A DNA stretch of 64,000 nucleotides from Azospirillum sp. TSH64 (GTDB lineage Bacteria; Pseudomonadota; Alphaproteobacteria; Azospirillales; Azospirillaceae): contig NZ_LGQW01000015.1 in assembly GCF_003116035.1 (NCBI RefSeq), forward strand, positions 1,799,841 to 1,863,840, in the 5' to 3' direction. Of the stretch, positions 37,909 to 47,561 are shown in pieces. How positions within the stretch are numbered: position 1 is the stretch's first letter; every line of letters begins with the position of its first letter. The translations under genes and the position numbers were made by a program. The notes beneath the pieces were generated by a model. The model saw only the letters and a list, made by a program, of their open reading frames with translations. It was not told where the DNA came from and ran no database searches.

Positions 37909-38949
37909 TCACATCTGGCGCATCGCCCTGCCCGCCAGAGGACGGCTGGCCAGCACCACCGGCAACAGGAACAGGGTCAGGTTGGTCCAGGAGAAGGCAT
38001 GCCCCTGCCCCTCCATCCTGCCCTGGCCTCTCCCCCTGCCGCGCTCCGGCTGCCGCTCCATCCAGCCGCCGCTTGCACCCTGAAATTCCGGCATTGCCGC
38101 CAGCACGCCGCCCGCCGTGTCGGGAGCGGAGCGGTTCTGGAACATGTCGCGCTCGATGGTGTGAGCGAGCGCCCGCTCGGTCATCTGCGGCGCCATGGCG
38201 TTGCCGACGGCGGCGAGACGCCCCTCGGCGCCGACGAACAGCTCGCGCTGGGGATTGGCCGCCAGCGACAGGATGGCCGCGGCGACCTCTTCCGGCGGAT
38301 GGATCGGGTTCAGCGGCTTGATTGCCCGGCCGGTGTAGTTGGCGGCATGTTGCCACAGCGGGGTGTCGATGGAGGCCGGCATGACCATGCAGACATGGAT
38401 GTCGGGCTCGTCCACCAGCTCCTGCCGCAGGGATTCGGAGAAGCCGCGCACGGCGAACTTCGCCGCGGTGTAGGGGGTGGCATAGCGCTGACCGATGTTG
38501 GACACCATCGACGCGGTGTTGATGACAATGCCCTCCCCGCGGTCGAGGAAATGGGGAAGCACGGCGCGGCAGCCATGGACCATGCCGAAGAAGTCGGTGC
38601 GCACCACCTGCTCGAACACCTCGTCGGGGATGTCCTCGAAACGGCCGAAGGCGATGACGCCGGCATTGTTCACCCAGACGTCGATGCCGCCGAAGGCCTG
38701 GATGGCACGGTCGGCGAGAGCCTGCATCGCGCGCTGGTCGGTCACGTCGGTCGGCACCACCATGGCCCGGCCGCCGGCTTCGATGCACTCCTCCGCCACC
38801 TCGTGCAGGGCCGCCATCCGCCGGGCGGCCAGGATCACGGCAGCCCCCTGGCTGGCGAACTCCAGCGCGGTCGCCCGGCCGATGCCGCTGGAGGCGCCCG
38901 TGATGACAACCACCTTGTCGCTCATATCGCTGCCCGGCCGCTTCGCCAT
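37909..38949 (-). CDS. Short-chain dehydrogenase/reductase with a C-terminal membrane tail
   Basis: 346 aa. Classical SDR: GASSGIGRA cofactor loop, NNAG, and the YxxxK pair in YTAAK with a preceding Ser (INTASMVS). After the catalytic domain (to about 245) come a linker with a Gly/Arg/Gln-rich stretch (about 300-320) and a hydrophobic C-terminal segment ('LTLFLLPVVLASRPLAG') that could anchor it to the membrane. Substrate unknown. The ATG at 38947-38949 is chosen; the open frame continues to 39108. Confidence 0.87.
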   Translation of the reverse strand: MAKRPGSDMSDKVVVITGASSGIGRATALEFASQGAAVILAARRMAALHEVAEECIEAGGRAMVVPTDVTDQRAMQALADRAIQAFGGIDVWVNNAGVIAFGRFEDIPDEVFEQVVRTDFFGMVHGCRAVLPHFLDRGEGIVINTASMVSNIGQRYATPYTAAKFAVRGFSESLRQELVDEPDIHVCMVMPASIDTPLWQHAANYTGRAIKPLNPIHPPEEVAAAILSLAANPQRELFVGAEGRLAAVGNAMAPQMTERALAHTIERDMFQNRSAPDTAGGVLAAMPEFQGASGGWMERQPERGRGRGQGRMEGQGHAFSWTNLTLFLLPVVLASRPLAGRAMRQM

Positions 38950-39155
38950 GACCGCCGTCCTTTCGTCAGAGTTTCTCGGGGCAAATTCCTTGCTGTTGCG
39001 CCGTACAACAGCGCCGGGGCCGGAAAATTTCGGACGAGGGTCCACCACAGCGCATGCGAATTCCCCGCTGCCGGTGTGGAGATGCGGAGGCGAACCGGCT
39101 ACAGTCACATGTCCTTGTTAAGGATTTCGTCCTCAACCAGTGTGGAGCGGGCGCG

Positions 39156-39398
39156 GTGCCGGCGAGAGAGCTTGACGTGAAGGGGCTGCATTGCCCGTTG
39201 CCCATCCTGCGCACCCGCGCCCTGCTGAACGGAATGGCCGCCGGGGAGGAGCTGGTGGTCTACGCGACCGACCCGGCCTCCGTCATCGACTTCAAGCATT
39301 TCTGCAACACGACCGACAACGCGTTGCTGTCGCATGAAACCCAGCCCGACGAAATCCACAAGACGGTCTTCGTCTACCGCATCCGCCGCGGCGTCTGA
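39156..39398 (+). CDS. TusA-family sulfur-carrier protein
   Basis: 80 aa, the usual TusA size. The hallmark Cys in GLHCPLPILRTR (CPxP) carries persulfide in relatives such as TusA, which feeds tRNA thiolation and molybdenum-cofactor chemistry. The start is a GTG at 39156 with GGAG eight bases upstream; the reading frame is open earlier, but that part lacks family character. The next gene starts 48 bp downstream on the same strand. Confidence 0.85.
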   Translation: MPARELDVKGLHCPLPILRTRALLNGMAAGEELVVYATDPASVIDFKHFCNTTDNALLSHETQPDEIHKTVFVYRIRRGV

Positions 39399-39446
39399 GG
39401 CGTCCCTCGCCGCCCGTCCGCCGTCCCGCGAAAGGTCCATGCCCAG

Positions 39447-40697
39447 ATGCCGCTTCCCCCCGCCATTCTGCCGCCCCTGCGTCCCGGCGCCGTCATCCAT
39501 GGGCCCGGCTCCCATGGCGTCGACACGCTGCTGGACGGCTTTTCGGCGGAGCTGAAGCGGCGCGGTTTCCGCGTCGGCGGGCTGGTCCAGCGCAACCACG
39601 GGCCGGGCGACGATTGCGCCGAGCGGATGGAGCTAGTCGACGTCGCCACCGGCCACGCCTATGACATCACCCAGAAGCTGGGCCGGGAATCGCAATCCTG
39701 CCGCGTCGATCCGACCGGCGTGGCGGAGGCCAGCCAAGCGATCCGCAATGCCGTCGCGTCGGGTGTCGACCTGCTGGTGGTCAACAAGTTCGCCGGGCTG
39801 GAATCGCATGGCGACGGGCTGTCGGACGAGCTGCTGGCCGCCATCGCCGAGGGCATTCCCGTGCTGACCAGCGTCGGCAGCCGCTATCTCAACGAATGGC
39901 AGACCGCGACCGGCGGCTTCTGCGACCTGCTCTCCCCGGTGGCCGATGCGCTGTGGCGCTGGTGGGGACCGCAGCGGATGTACCAGGATCTGGTGCAGGG
40001 CGTCGCCGATGCCGACGTCCGCCGCGTCGTCACCGGCGACAAATGGGTGGTGGTGGAAACCGCCGATGGCCTCGGCGTCGCCGCAAGGCAGGCGCCGGCG
40101 GCAAAGGGCGCAGCAGCGGGCGCTGCAGAGGACAATGCGCAGCGCTGGACCGGGCGGGGCCTGCGCGACCTCGCCGCCATGGCCGCTCAGTCCTGGGATC
40201 CGCTGGAGATCGCCGTCGGCGTCGCCGCACTGAACGCGCATTACAACCGGCCAGACGTGACCGGCGTCCCCGGCAACGGGCTGGACCTGTTCGCCTCGGT
40301 CGAGGGCCGGGTCGTGGTGATCGGCGGCTTCCCGCAGCTTGCCCGCCGCCTGCCCCGAGCCAAGGTGATCGACATGAACCCGCAGGAGGGCGAATACCCC
40401 GAGGCTGCCTGCGACTGGCTGCTGCCCGGCGCCGATGCGGTGGCCATCACGGCGTCGGCCTTCGCCAACCGCACCCTGCCCCGCCTGCTGCGGGTTTCGG
40501 CGGGAGCGGAGGTGGCGATGGTCGGCCCCGGAACGCCGCTGACCCCGCGCCTGTTCGATTACGGGATCCGATCGCTGGCCGGTTTCGTCGCCATCGACCG
40601 CGAGGCGGTGGTGCGCACCATCGCCGGCGGCGGCGGTTCGCGCGATTTTCATCCCCATGGCCGGATGGTTACGCTGCACCGGCCACCCCACTCTTAA
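39447..40697 (+). CDS. DUF2478-DUF4213-DUF364 fusion protein
   Basis: 416 aa. Residues about 14-172 match DUF2478, a P-loop-like family seen near molybdenum transport genes: 'RRGFRVGGLVQRN', 'DLLVVNKFAGLESHGDGL', 'PVLTSVGSRYLNEW', 'ALWRWWG'. The loop GPGSHGVDT lacks the Walker Lys, so NTP hydrolysis is doubtful. Residues about 180-268 look like DUF4213 (enolase-N-like). Residues about 282-410 look like DUF364, a Rossmann-like domain proposed for heavy-metal chelation: VVVIGGFPQLARRLP, DWLLPGADAVAITASAFANRT, VGPGTPL. A role in Mo/Fe or other metal handling is inference. It lies between the TusA-like and DUF1244 genes. Confidence 0.75.
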   Translation: MPLPPAILPPLRPGAVIHGPGSHGVDTLLDGFSAELKRRGFRVGGLVQRNHGPGDDCAERMELVDVATGHAYDITQKLGRESQSCRVDPTGVAEASQAIRNAVASGVDLLVVNKFAGLESHGDGLSDELLAAIAEGIPVLTSVGSRYLNEWQTATGGFCDLLSPVADALWRWWGPQRMYQDLVQGVADADVRRVVTGDKWVVVETADGLGVAARQAPAAKGAAAGAAEDNAQRWTGRGLRDLAAMAAQSWDPLEIAVGVAALNAHYNRPDVTGVPGNGLDLFASVEGRVVVIGGFPQLARRLPRAKVIDMNPQEGEYPEAACDWLLPGADAVAITASAFANRTLPRLLRVSAGAEVAMVGPGTPLTPRLFDYGIRSLAGFVAIDREAVVRTIAGGGGSRDFHPHGRMVTLHRPPHS

Positions 40698-40729
40698 CTG
40701 AGCAAGAATACCGGAGGAGTTGAGATCCC

Positions 40730-41056
40730 ATGGCCGATCTGGACCACCAGACCCGCATCGAACTGGAAGCCGCCGCCTTCCGCGGACTGGTCGAACATCT
40801 GCGCAAGCGCACCGACGTGCAGAACATCGACCTGATGAACCTCGCCGGCTTCTGCCGCAACTGCCTGTCCAAGTGGTATGCGGCGGCTGCCAAGGAGCGC
40901 GGTGTCGAGCTGTCCGACGAGGATGCCCGCATCGCCGTCTACGGCATGCCCTATTCCGAATGGAAGCAGAAGCACCAGAAGGAAGCCTCGCCCGAACAGC
41001 AGAAGGCGTTCGAGGATACCAAGCCGCTGCACGCCGAGATCAGCGGCCACCGGTAA
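40730..41056 (+). CDS. DUF1244 protein
   Basis: 108 aa, DUF1244 family. The signature QNIDLMNLAGFCRNCLSKWY is present, with two Cys in CRNC that may bind a metal; then 'DARIAVYGMPYSEWKQKHQ'. The function is unknown. It begins 32 bp after the DUF2478-DUF364 gene on the same strand and is probably co-transcribed, with GGAGGAG near its ATG. Confidence 0.88.
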   Translation: MADLDHQTRIELEAAAFRGLVEHLRKRTDVQNIDLMNLAGFCRNCLSKWYAAAAKERGVELSDEDARIAVYGMPYSEWKQKHQKEASPEQQKAFEDTKPLHAEISGHR

Positions 41057-41117
41057 GTCCCCATATCCTTCACCATGCCCCCTTCCCGCGCCGATGCACG
41101 GAGAAGGGGGCAACGCC

Positions 41118-41744
41118 TCAGGCGTTCACCGAAAAAGGCTGCACCACCGCCTTGAACTCCGCCATCGCCTCGCATGCGTCGGAGTGGGCGGCGAGCGCCG
41201 GCCAGCAGGAGCGGTCGAACACGGCCGGGTGGGCTTCGCCGACGAAGCGCAGGGCGCAGCCGGCGGCGATGTCGGCATGGCCGATGCGGTCGCCGAACCA
41301 CCAGGGACCGGCGGCGGCGGCGCGGTCGGCCTCCAGCACGTCGAGGACGGCACCGATCTGGCCGGTGCAGCGCTCCATCCACAGATCGGACCGTTCCTTG
41401 TGCAGAACGCGTTCGTAGACGAGACTGACCGCCTTGTCGGCCAATCCCGTCGCCAGCGCTGAGAGCTTCAGCGACCGCCGGCGCTCCGGCCCCTGGCGGG
41501 CGATGAGCGCGCGGTCCGGTCCGGCGACCTCGTCCAGATGATCGAGGATGGCACCGCTTTCGATCAGCACCTCCCCATCCGCCAGCACCAGCGTCGGCAC
41601 CCGTTTCAGCGGGTTGAAGCGCGCGACCTCCGCCGCGTCGGAAAAGACCGACCAGGGCCGATGCTCGTACGCCATGCCGTAGAGTCGCAAGGCGACGGCG
41701 ACGCGGCGCACGAAGGGCGAGTCATACTGTCCGATCAGAATCAT
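41118..41744 (-). CDS. Glutathione S-transferase family protein
   Basis: 208 aa. The N-terminal thioredoxin-fold domain has IGQYDSPFVRRVAVALRLYG and the cis-Pro segment RVPTLVLADGEVLIESGAI. A helical C-terminal domain contains 'WFGDRIGHADIAAGCALRFV'. The substrate is unknown. The ATG at 41742-41744 has AAGGA upstream. It is convergent with the DUF1244 gene. Confidence 0.9.
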   Translation of the reverse strand: MILIGQYDSPFVRRVAVALRLYGMAYEHRPWSVFSDAAEVARFNPLKRVPTLVLADGEVLIESGAILDHLDEVAGPDRALIARQGPERRRSLKLSALATGLADKAVSLVYERVLHKERSDLWMERCTGQIGAVLDVLEADRAAAAGPWWFGDRIGHADIAAGCALRFVGEAHPAVFDRSCWPALAAHSDACEAMAEFKAVVQPFSVNA

Positions 41745-41850
41745 CGATTGTTTCCTTGATGATAGCCCTGACGATAGATGGGCCGACGGCTGAATATCCG
41801 CACCCATCCTAGACCGGATTTTTCCCGCCGCCGCATTCGTTCAACGCGGT

Positions 41851-42660
41851 TCAGTCCCGCGCCACGATCGGGGTCAGCTTGTAGCGGGCGGCGATGCTCT
41901 CCAGCCGACCATCCGCCTTGATCGCGGCAACGAAGGCGTTGACCCGGTCCAGCCAGCCTGCATCGCCCGGCGCCACCGCATAGGCGTAAGGGGTCGGCTG
42001 CACCGGCACGTCCGGCACGATCAGCCGCGCCCAGGGGTGGAAGGCCAGCATGCGCTGTCCATAGGGATAATCGGTCAGGAAAGCATCGGCACGGCCGGAC
42101 TGCACCTCCTCCTCCCGTTCCTGCGCGCGGGTCACGGCGACGATTCGCGCGGCCTTCATGGCGGAGCGGGCATAGCCGTCCATGTAGGTGTCCTTCTGCA
42201 CCGCCACGACATTGCCGGTGCGGTCGAGATCCTCCCACCGCTGGATGCCGCCGTTGGTCTGGGTGGTCACCGCATAGATGCCGCTGCGCAGATAGGGTTG
42301 GCTGAAGGCGACATGCTGCGCCCGTGCCGGAGTGGCGCCGATGGCGAACATGCCGATGTCGCAGCGGTCGGCCAGCAAATCCTCGATGAAGCGGGGAAAG
42401 CTGCTTTCCACCACCGTCAGGCGAACGCCCATATCCTTGGCGAATTCCTGCGCCAACTCCGCATCCAGCCCCTCAAGCGCGCCGGTGCGTGGATTCCGGA
42501 ACGAGATCGCATAGTAATCGGGCCAGGAGCAGACACGAAGTTGCTTTTGTTCTGCAATTTTCTGAAGTCTCCCGTCCGCCGCCATGGTCGGTGACACGAT
42601 TCCGACCGACAGAATCGACAGAATTGAGAAGCTGACCGCCCAAAGGCCCCGCGTCGCCAT
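41851..42660 (-). CDS. Orphan periplasmic amino-acid-type solute-binding protein
   Basis: A 269-aa protein with a signal peptide ('FSILSILSVGIVSPTMAA'), so periplasmic. The fold is the polar-amino-acid ABC binding-protein family (SBP_bac_3): LRVCSWPDYYAISFRNPRTGALEGLDAELA, then 'RCDIGMFAIGATPARAQHVAFSQPYL'. No permease or ATPase gene is adjacent. It is divergent from a dCache hybrid kinase, so it may present ligand to that sensor rather than transport it. The ATG at 42658-42660 has AAAGG upstream. Confidence 0.85.
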   Translation of the reverse strand: MATRGLWAVSFSILSILSVGIVSPTMAADGRLQKIAEQKQLRVCSWPDYYAISFRNPRTGALEGLDAELAQEFAKDMGVRLTVVESSFPRFIEDLLADRCDIGMFAIGATPARAQHVAFSQPYLRSGIYAVTTQTNGGIQRWEDLDRTGNVVAVQKDTYMDGYARSAMKAARIVAVTRAQEREEEVQSGRADAFLTDYPYGQRMLAFHPWARLIVPDVPVQPTPYAYAVAPGDAGWLDRVNAFVAAIKADGRLESIAARYKLTPIVARD

Positions 42661-43060
42661 GTCACACCTTTCGTTAACCAACCATCGCTGTTCTTTGCGA
42701 CCTGGAAGCAAGGCCGCAAAACCGCGGCGGTATCTTAGCATCGACCGGTTCACGACGGCAGCGGATGCTTGGCGTCGGGTGTGGGTAGCTGCTATTGTCC
42801 CAGGCGCAAACTTCGACCAAGAGGTTGGGCCCAGCGCATTGATCCGACTGCGATCCGGTCGCGGACCGCAGATGACGGACGGGCTCGGACCCATGCAACC
42901 TGCGGCTTGGTCGCTCCACCACTTCTGACCGTCCGGAACGAACGTCCTGTCCCCGTCCCCAGTCAAAGCGGATCTGAAGGGTCTCTTCGAAAAGCGGGGC
43001 GGAATCATCGCCTTCGCCCTTCTTGCGGTTTTCGCCCTGCTGATCAACCAGGGCCAGCAG
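42661..43060. other. Divergent region that also encodes the start of the hybrid kinase
   Basis: 400 bp. The left part is the promoter region of the binding-protein gene. From 42929 the plus-strand frame of the kinase is open and encodes a transmembrane helix at 43001-43060, yet has no ATG, GTG or TTG before 43061. A hairpin-like CGGTC-gcg-GACCG lies near 42857-42869. Confidence 0.6.
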
Positions 43061-46000
43061 TTGATCACAGCGCGCCAGACAGCTCTCGACTCGGCCGAGG
43101 CCAGCCTCACCAGCCTTGCCGCGGCGCTGGAGGTCTCGACCACCCGCACGGTGCAATCGGTCGATGTGACCCTGTCCTCCATCGTCGATTCGCTGTCGGA
43201 CGCCAACTGGACGGGGGAGGACGGCGCACCCGGTCCCGACCTGACGGCCATGCTGACGGACCGGCTGCGCCGGTCGCCCCACCTGCGCGGGCTGACCCTG
43301 CTCGACCGCACCGGCCGGATCGTCGCCACCACCGAAGGTGCTTACCCCGCCGCCACCTACCTGACTGAACTGGACGTGTTCCACCAGCAGGCGGCCGCCC
43401 AGGGCAACGGGCTGGTGATCGGCGATCCACGCCCGGGACGCAGCCTGATAGACCGCACCCCGGCAGGCGAACGGTCCGGCCGCTGGCTGCTGCCGATGAG
43501 CCGCGCCCTGCGCGAGGCAGACGGCACGCTCCAGGCGGTCGTCGTCGCCACCGTCAATCCGGATTACTTCCAAGGCCTGTACCGGGCTGTGCAGGGTGGC
43601 GCCGGCGCGGGAATGGGCGACCGGATCGCGCTGTACCGCTATGACGGTACGCTGCTGACGGTCCAGCCGCAGACCGGGACCGAGATCGCCAAATCCTTCG
43701 CCGCCACCCCGCTGTTCCGCCATTATCTGCCGCAGGCGGAATATGGCGTGTTCCGCCACTCCGGGGCGGATGTCGACGCCGGCCCGGGAACGCGAATCGT
43801 CGCCTACCGGACGACACCGGTCTGGCCGCTGATCCTGACCGTGAGCGTGCGCACGGACACGGTTCTGGCTCCCTGGCGCGACAATCTGCGGATGGCATCG
43901 CTGCTGTCCGGCGGCATGATCCTGCTGCTCGGCCTGTTCGGGCTGCTGCTGGCGCGCTCCCTTGCGGCACAGCGGGAACAGGGCAAGGAGCTGGAAGAGA
44001 CCAATGCCCGCCTGTCCGCCATCGTCGATACCGCGGCGGAGGGCATCGTCACCGCGCGGCCGGACGGTGTGATCGAAGCGGCCAACCCGGCCGCCCATGC
44101 CATCTTCCGCTGCGCACCGGGCGAGCTTGTCGGCCGGCTGGTGGTGGATTTCCTGCCGGCGGACAGGCGGGCCGACGTTTCCCGCATGCTGGAAGAGATC
44201 GCGCGCGGCCGCCGCACCATGGATCTCGCCACCCGCGGCGAGATCATGGCGCTGCGGGTGGCGGCCGACGAAGCCGGGGATCGGACGGAAGGCTTCCCGC
44301 TGGCCTACTCCATGGCCTTGGTGAAGACCGCCGCCAGCCCGCTTTATGCCGCAATCCTGCGCGACCTGACCGAGGAGAAGCGGCTGGAGCACACGTTGCG
44401 CGACGCCAAGGAGCGGGCGGAGGACGGCCAGCGCATCAAGATGGAATTCCTCGCGACGATGAGTCACGAGATCCGCACCCCGATGAACGGGGTGATCGGC
44501 ATGGCCGGACTGCTGCTCGACACGCCGATGGAGGCCGAACAGCGCACATATGCCGAGACGATCCGCGATTCCGCCGAATCGCTGCTGGTCATCATCAACG
44601 ACATCCTCGACTTCTCGAAGATCGACGCCGGCCGGCTGGATTTGGAGGTTGGAGAGTTTGAACTGGTGCCGATGGTCGAGAGCGTCGCGGAGATTCTGGC
44701 GCCGCGCGCCGCGGCCAAGGGACTGGACCTTGCCAGCTTCGTGCCGCCGGGGCTGCGCGGTCCCCTGCTGGGCGATGCCGGGCGGCTGAGGCAGATCCTG
44801 TTGAACCTTGCCGGCAACGCTGTGAAATTCACCGATTCCGGCAGCGTCACTATCCTCTTGAGTGAGGAGCCCGACGAGCGGCAGGACGCGGACGGTCCCG
44901 ATTCCGGCAAGGCGGAAGACGGCGTCCGCGTCCGGTTCGAGGTGCGCGATACCGGCATCGGCATCCCGGAGGAGGAGCGGCCGCGCCTGTTCGCCATGTT
45001 CACCCAGGTCGATTCGTCTCCCGCGCGGCGCCATGGCGGCACCGGCCTGGGGCTGGCGATCTGCAAGCGGTTGGCCGAGTTGATGGGTGGTCGGATCGGC
45101 GTGGACAGCGAGCCGGGGACGGGAAGCGTCTTCTGGGTGTCCGTCCCGCTGAAACGCGGTGTCGGCAGCGCCCATCCGCCGTCCCCCATCGGCAATTGGG
45201 CCGGGCGGCGCCTTCTGCTGGTCGATGACATCGCCGTCAACCGCGACCTGCTGACCCGGCAGATCGACGGCTTCGGCATCGTCGTCGAGACGGCGGAGAG
45301 CGGAGAGCAGGCGCTCGACCGGCTGGTCGCCGCCGCCCGTCTCGGCACGCCCTTCGACGCGACGATCCTCGATCACCGCATGCCCGGCCTGACCGGACCG
45401 GACGTGGCACGGCGTATCCGCGCCATCCCGGAACTGGCCGGCATCCGGCTGGCGCTCGCCTCCTCGCAAAGGCTGGAGGGGCAGGAGCAGGAACGCGCGC
45501 CGGTGGACACCCACCTGCCCAAGCCGATCCGTTTCAGCACCCTCTGCCAATGTCTCGCCCGCCTGCTGGAACGGCCCGCGCTGTCGCTGGCTGGCGCCCC
45601 GCCTGCGTCCTGGCCCGATGCTGCGCCGGGGAGCGGTCCGGCCGCCGGGACCGTCATTCCGCGCCCGAGCGACAGCACGGCAGCGGTGCCGCCGACCGCC
45701 GCAAGAATCGAGCCGGTCTCCAACGGCCAACCGACGCCGCGCGTCCGCGTTCTGGTGGCGGAAGACAATCCGGTCAATCAGCAGCTGACGCTGGCCCTGC
45801 TGCGCCGGGCCGGGGTCAGCGCGGAAGCGGTGTCCAACGGCGAGGAGGCGGTGGAGGCGGTGACCGCCCGGCCCTACGACCTCGTCCTGATGGACGTGCA
45901 GATGCCGGTGATGGACGGGCTGACGGCGACGCGGCGGATCCGCCGGCTGTCCGGAGCAGTGGCCCGGATTCCCGTCGTGGCGCTGACCGCCAACGCCATG

Positions 46001-46519
46001 CAGGGCGATGCCGCCATCTGTCTGGAGGCCGGCATGGATGACTATCTGTCCAAGCCGATCAACGCCCGCAAGCTGCTGGACACCATCGCCCGCTTCATCC
46101 CTCCGTCGGAGGACGACAAGAGCGACGGCGGGGGCCCAGCCGCATCGCCACCGAAGGCGGCCCCCGGACCCGCCACCGTCAACACCGAGAAGATCGAAGA
46201 ACTGCGCGACGCGCTGGGCAAGGACGGCTTTGCCCTGCTTCTCGAAACCTTCTTCGGCGACAGCCCGCAGCACCTCGATCTGCTGCGCGCGGCCATTGCA
46301 CGAAGCGACCGTACCGGCATCGAGCGGGAGGCGCACATCCTGAAGGGCTCGGCCGCAAATGTCGGCTTCGACCGGCTGGCGGGGACCGCTCACATCCTGG
46401 TCGACGCCGCCCGCCGTGGCGACCTCGATGCCCTGACCGCCACCGCCGGCGAACGCGTCGCCGACGAACTGTCGGCGGCACGGAAAGCAGCTGTGGCGCT
46501 TGTTGCGACTGACGATTGA
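43061..46519 (+). CDS. Hybrid histidine kinase: dCache-PAS-HisKA-HATPase-REC-REC-HPt
   Basis: 1152 aa counted from the TTG at 43061, but the true protein is probably longer: codons 43001-43060 upstream encode TM1 ('[17 protein letters not shown]'). Order: periplasmic dCache-type sensor (to about 265), TM2 (about 279-300), PAS (about 310-420), HisKA with H469 ([10 protein letters not shown]), HATPase, REC1 (D771, ILDHRMPG), REC2 (D945, [11 protein letters not shown]) and HPt with H1092 ([12 protein letters not shown]). The HPt can pass phosphate to another receiver, most likely the one 73 bp downstream. Confidence 0.88.
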   Translation: MITARQTALDSAEASLTSLAAALEVSTTRTVQSVDVTLSSIVDSLSDANWTGEDGAPGPDLTAMLTDRLRRSPHLRGLTLLDRTGRIVATTEGAYPAATYLTELDVFHQQAAAQGNGLVIGDPRPGRSLIDRTPAGERSGRWLLPMSRALREADGTLQAVVVATVNPDYFQGLYRAVQGGAGAGMGDRIALYRYDGTLLTVQPQTGTEIAKSFAATPLFRHYLPQAEYGVFRHSGADVDAGPGTRIVAYRTTPVWPLILTVSVRTDTVLAPWRDNLRMASLLSGGMILLLGLFGLLLARSLAAQREQGKELEETNARLSAIVDTAAEGIVTARPDGVIEAANPAAHAIFRCAPGELVGRLVVDFLPADRRADVSRMLEEIARGRRTMDLATRGEIMALRVAADEAGDRTEGFPLAYSMALVKTAASPLYAAILRDLTEEKRLEHTLRDAKERAEDGQRIKMEFLATMSHEIRTPMNGVIGMAGLLLDTPMEAEQRTYAETIRDSAESLLVIINDILDFSKIDAGRLDLEVGEFELVPMVESVAEILAPRAAAKGLDLASFVPPGLRGPLLGDAGRLRQILLNLAGNAVKFTDSGSVTILLSEEPDERQDADGPDSGKAEDGVRVRFEVRDTGIGIPEEERPRLFAMFTQVDSSPARRHGGTGLGLAICKRLAELMGGRIGVDSEPGTGSVFWVSVPLKRGVGSAHPPSPIGNWAGRRLLLVDDIAVNRDLLTRQIDGFGIVVETAESGEQALDRLVAAARLGTPFDATILDHRMPGLTGPDVARRIRAIPELAGIRLALASSQRLEGQEQERAPVDTHLPKPIRFSTLCQCLARLLERPALSLAGAPPASWPDAAPGSGPAAGTVIPRPSDSTAAVPPTAARIEPVSNGQPTPRVRVLVAEDNPVNQQLTLALLRRAGVSAEAVSNGEEAVEAVTARPYDLVLMDVQMPVMDGLTATRRIRRLSGAVARIPVVALTANAMQGDAAICLEAGMDDYLSKPINARKLLDTIARFIPPSEDDKSDGGGPAASPPKAAPGPATVNTEKIEELRDALGKDGFALLLETFFGDSPQHLDLLRAAIARSDRTGIEREAHILKGSAANVGFDRLAGTAHILVDAARRGDLDALTATAGERVADELSAARKAAVALVATDD

Positions 46520-46592
46520 TATCCACAACTGGTAATGCTGCGACGCAGTGCCGCCGGTGATTGTACGATTGCGGCGGTTTCGGTAAAATGCC

Positions 46593-47561
46593 ATGAAATT
46601 TCCCCAATCGTGCCCCGAACCGCTGGAGTACACGCCGACCATGGCCGATGCCGTCACCGCTCTGGTCGTCGATGACGAGGAAATGACCCGCGCCATCGTC
46701 GCCGGCTATCTGTCCCGCATCGGCTATCGAACGCTGGAGGCGGAGACGAAGGCGCAGGCCTGGGAGATCCTGTCGGCCAGCGGATCGACCATCCATGTCG
46801 TGCTGCTCGACCGCCGGCTGTCCGACGGCGATGGGCTGGAACTGTATGAGCGGATGAAGCGCGAGCCGCATCTGGCCGACATCCCCGTCATCGTCCAGAC
46901 CATCTCCGACAGCAGTTCCGAAATCGCAGCGGCGATCCGTGCCGGCGTCTTTTACTACCTGATCAAGCCCTATGACGGTGCCCTGCTGCGCTCCGTCGTC
47001 CGTGCGGCGGAGGAGACGACCGGAAGGCTGAAGAGCCTGCAAGGCGACCTGCGGTCACGCTCCGACGCCATCGGTCTGCTGCGCGACGGGCGCTTCCGCT
47101 TCCGCACCCCGCAGGAGGCGCAGAATCTGGCCATCACCCTGTCGTCGGTCGCCGCCACCGCTCACAGCCTGACCTTCGGCCTGTCGGAGATACTGGTGAA
47201 CGCGGTGGAGCACGGCAACCTTGGCATCGGCTTCGAGGCAAAGGGGCGGCTGAAGGCCAGCGGCATGCTGGCGCGCGAGATCGAGGCGCGGCTGGCCGCG
47301 GCCGAACATCGCGAAAAATACGCCACCTTGCATGTCGAGCGCACCGATAGCCGCGTGATTTTCACCGTCACCGACATGGGGTCGGGCTTCGATTTCAACC
47401 GCTACCTGTCGGTCGATGCCTCGCAGTCGGATGCCACCCACGGCCGCGGCATCGCGCTGGCCCGCATGGTCGGTTTCGACCAGCTCACCTTTGTCGGCAA
47501 CGGCAACCGCGTGGTCGGCATCGTCAATCTGGGCCGGACCGCGGACCGACGCTCCGACTGA
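46593..47561 (+). CDS. Receiver fused to an RsbW-like anti-sigma-type kinase domain
   Basis: 322 aa. The receiver (about 20-135) has D27/D28, D73 (LLDRRLSDGDG), T103 and K125 and looks functional. The C-terminal domain is a HATPase of the RsbW/SpoIIAB class: EILVNAVEHGNLG (N-box, N203), VTDMGSGFDF and THGRGIALARMV. The expected role is phosphorylation of a STAS antagonist under receiver control. It may start at 46593 or at the ATG 46641, which has GGAG twelve bases before it. Its 3' end overlaps the convergent PP2C gene by 38 bp. Confidence 0.88.
   Translation: MKFPQSCPEPLEYTPTMADAVTALVVDDEEMTRAIVAGYLSRIGYRTLEAETKAQAWEILSASGSTIHVVLLDRRLSDGDGLELYERMKREPHLADIPVIVQTISDSSSEIAAAIRAGVFYYLIKPYDGALLRSVVRAAEETTGRLKSLQGDLRSRSDAIGLLRDGRFRFRTPQEAQNLAITLSSVAATAHSLTFGLSEILVNAVEHGNLGIGFEAKGRLKASGMLAREIEARLAAAEHREKYATLHVERTDSRVIFTVTDMGSGFDFNRYLSVDASQSDATHGRGIALARMVGFDQLTFVGNGNRVVGIVNLGRTADRRSD

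Noticed and set aside
42674..46696. 1340-codon minus-strand frame across the hybrid kinase
   Set aside because: It overlaps the full length of a clearly coded kinase and has no family motifs; it is a product of third-position GC bias.
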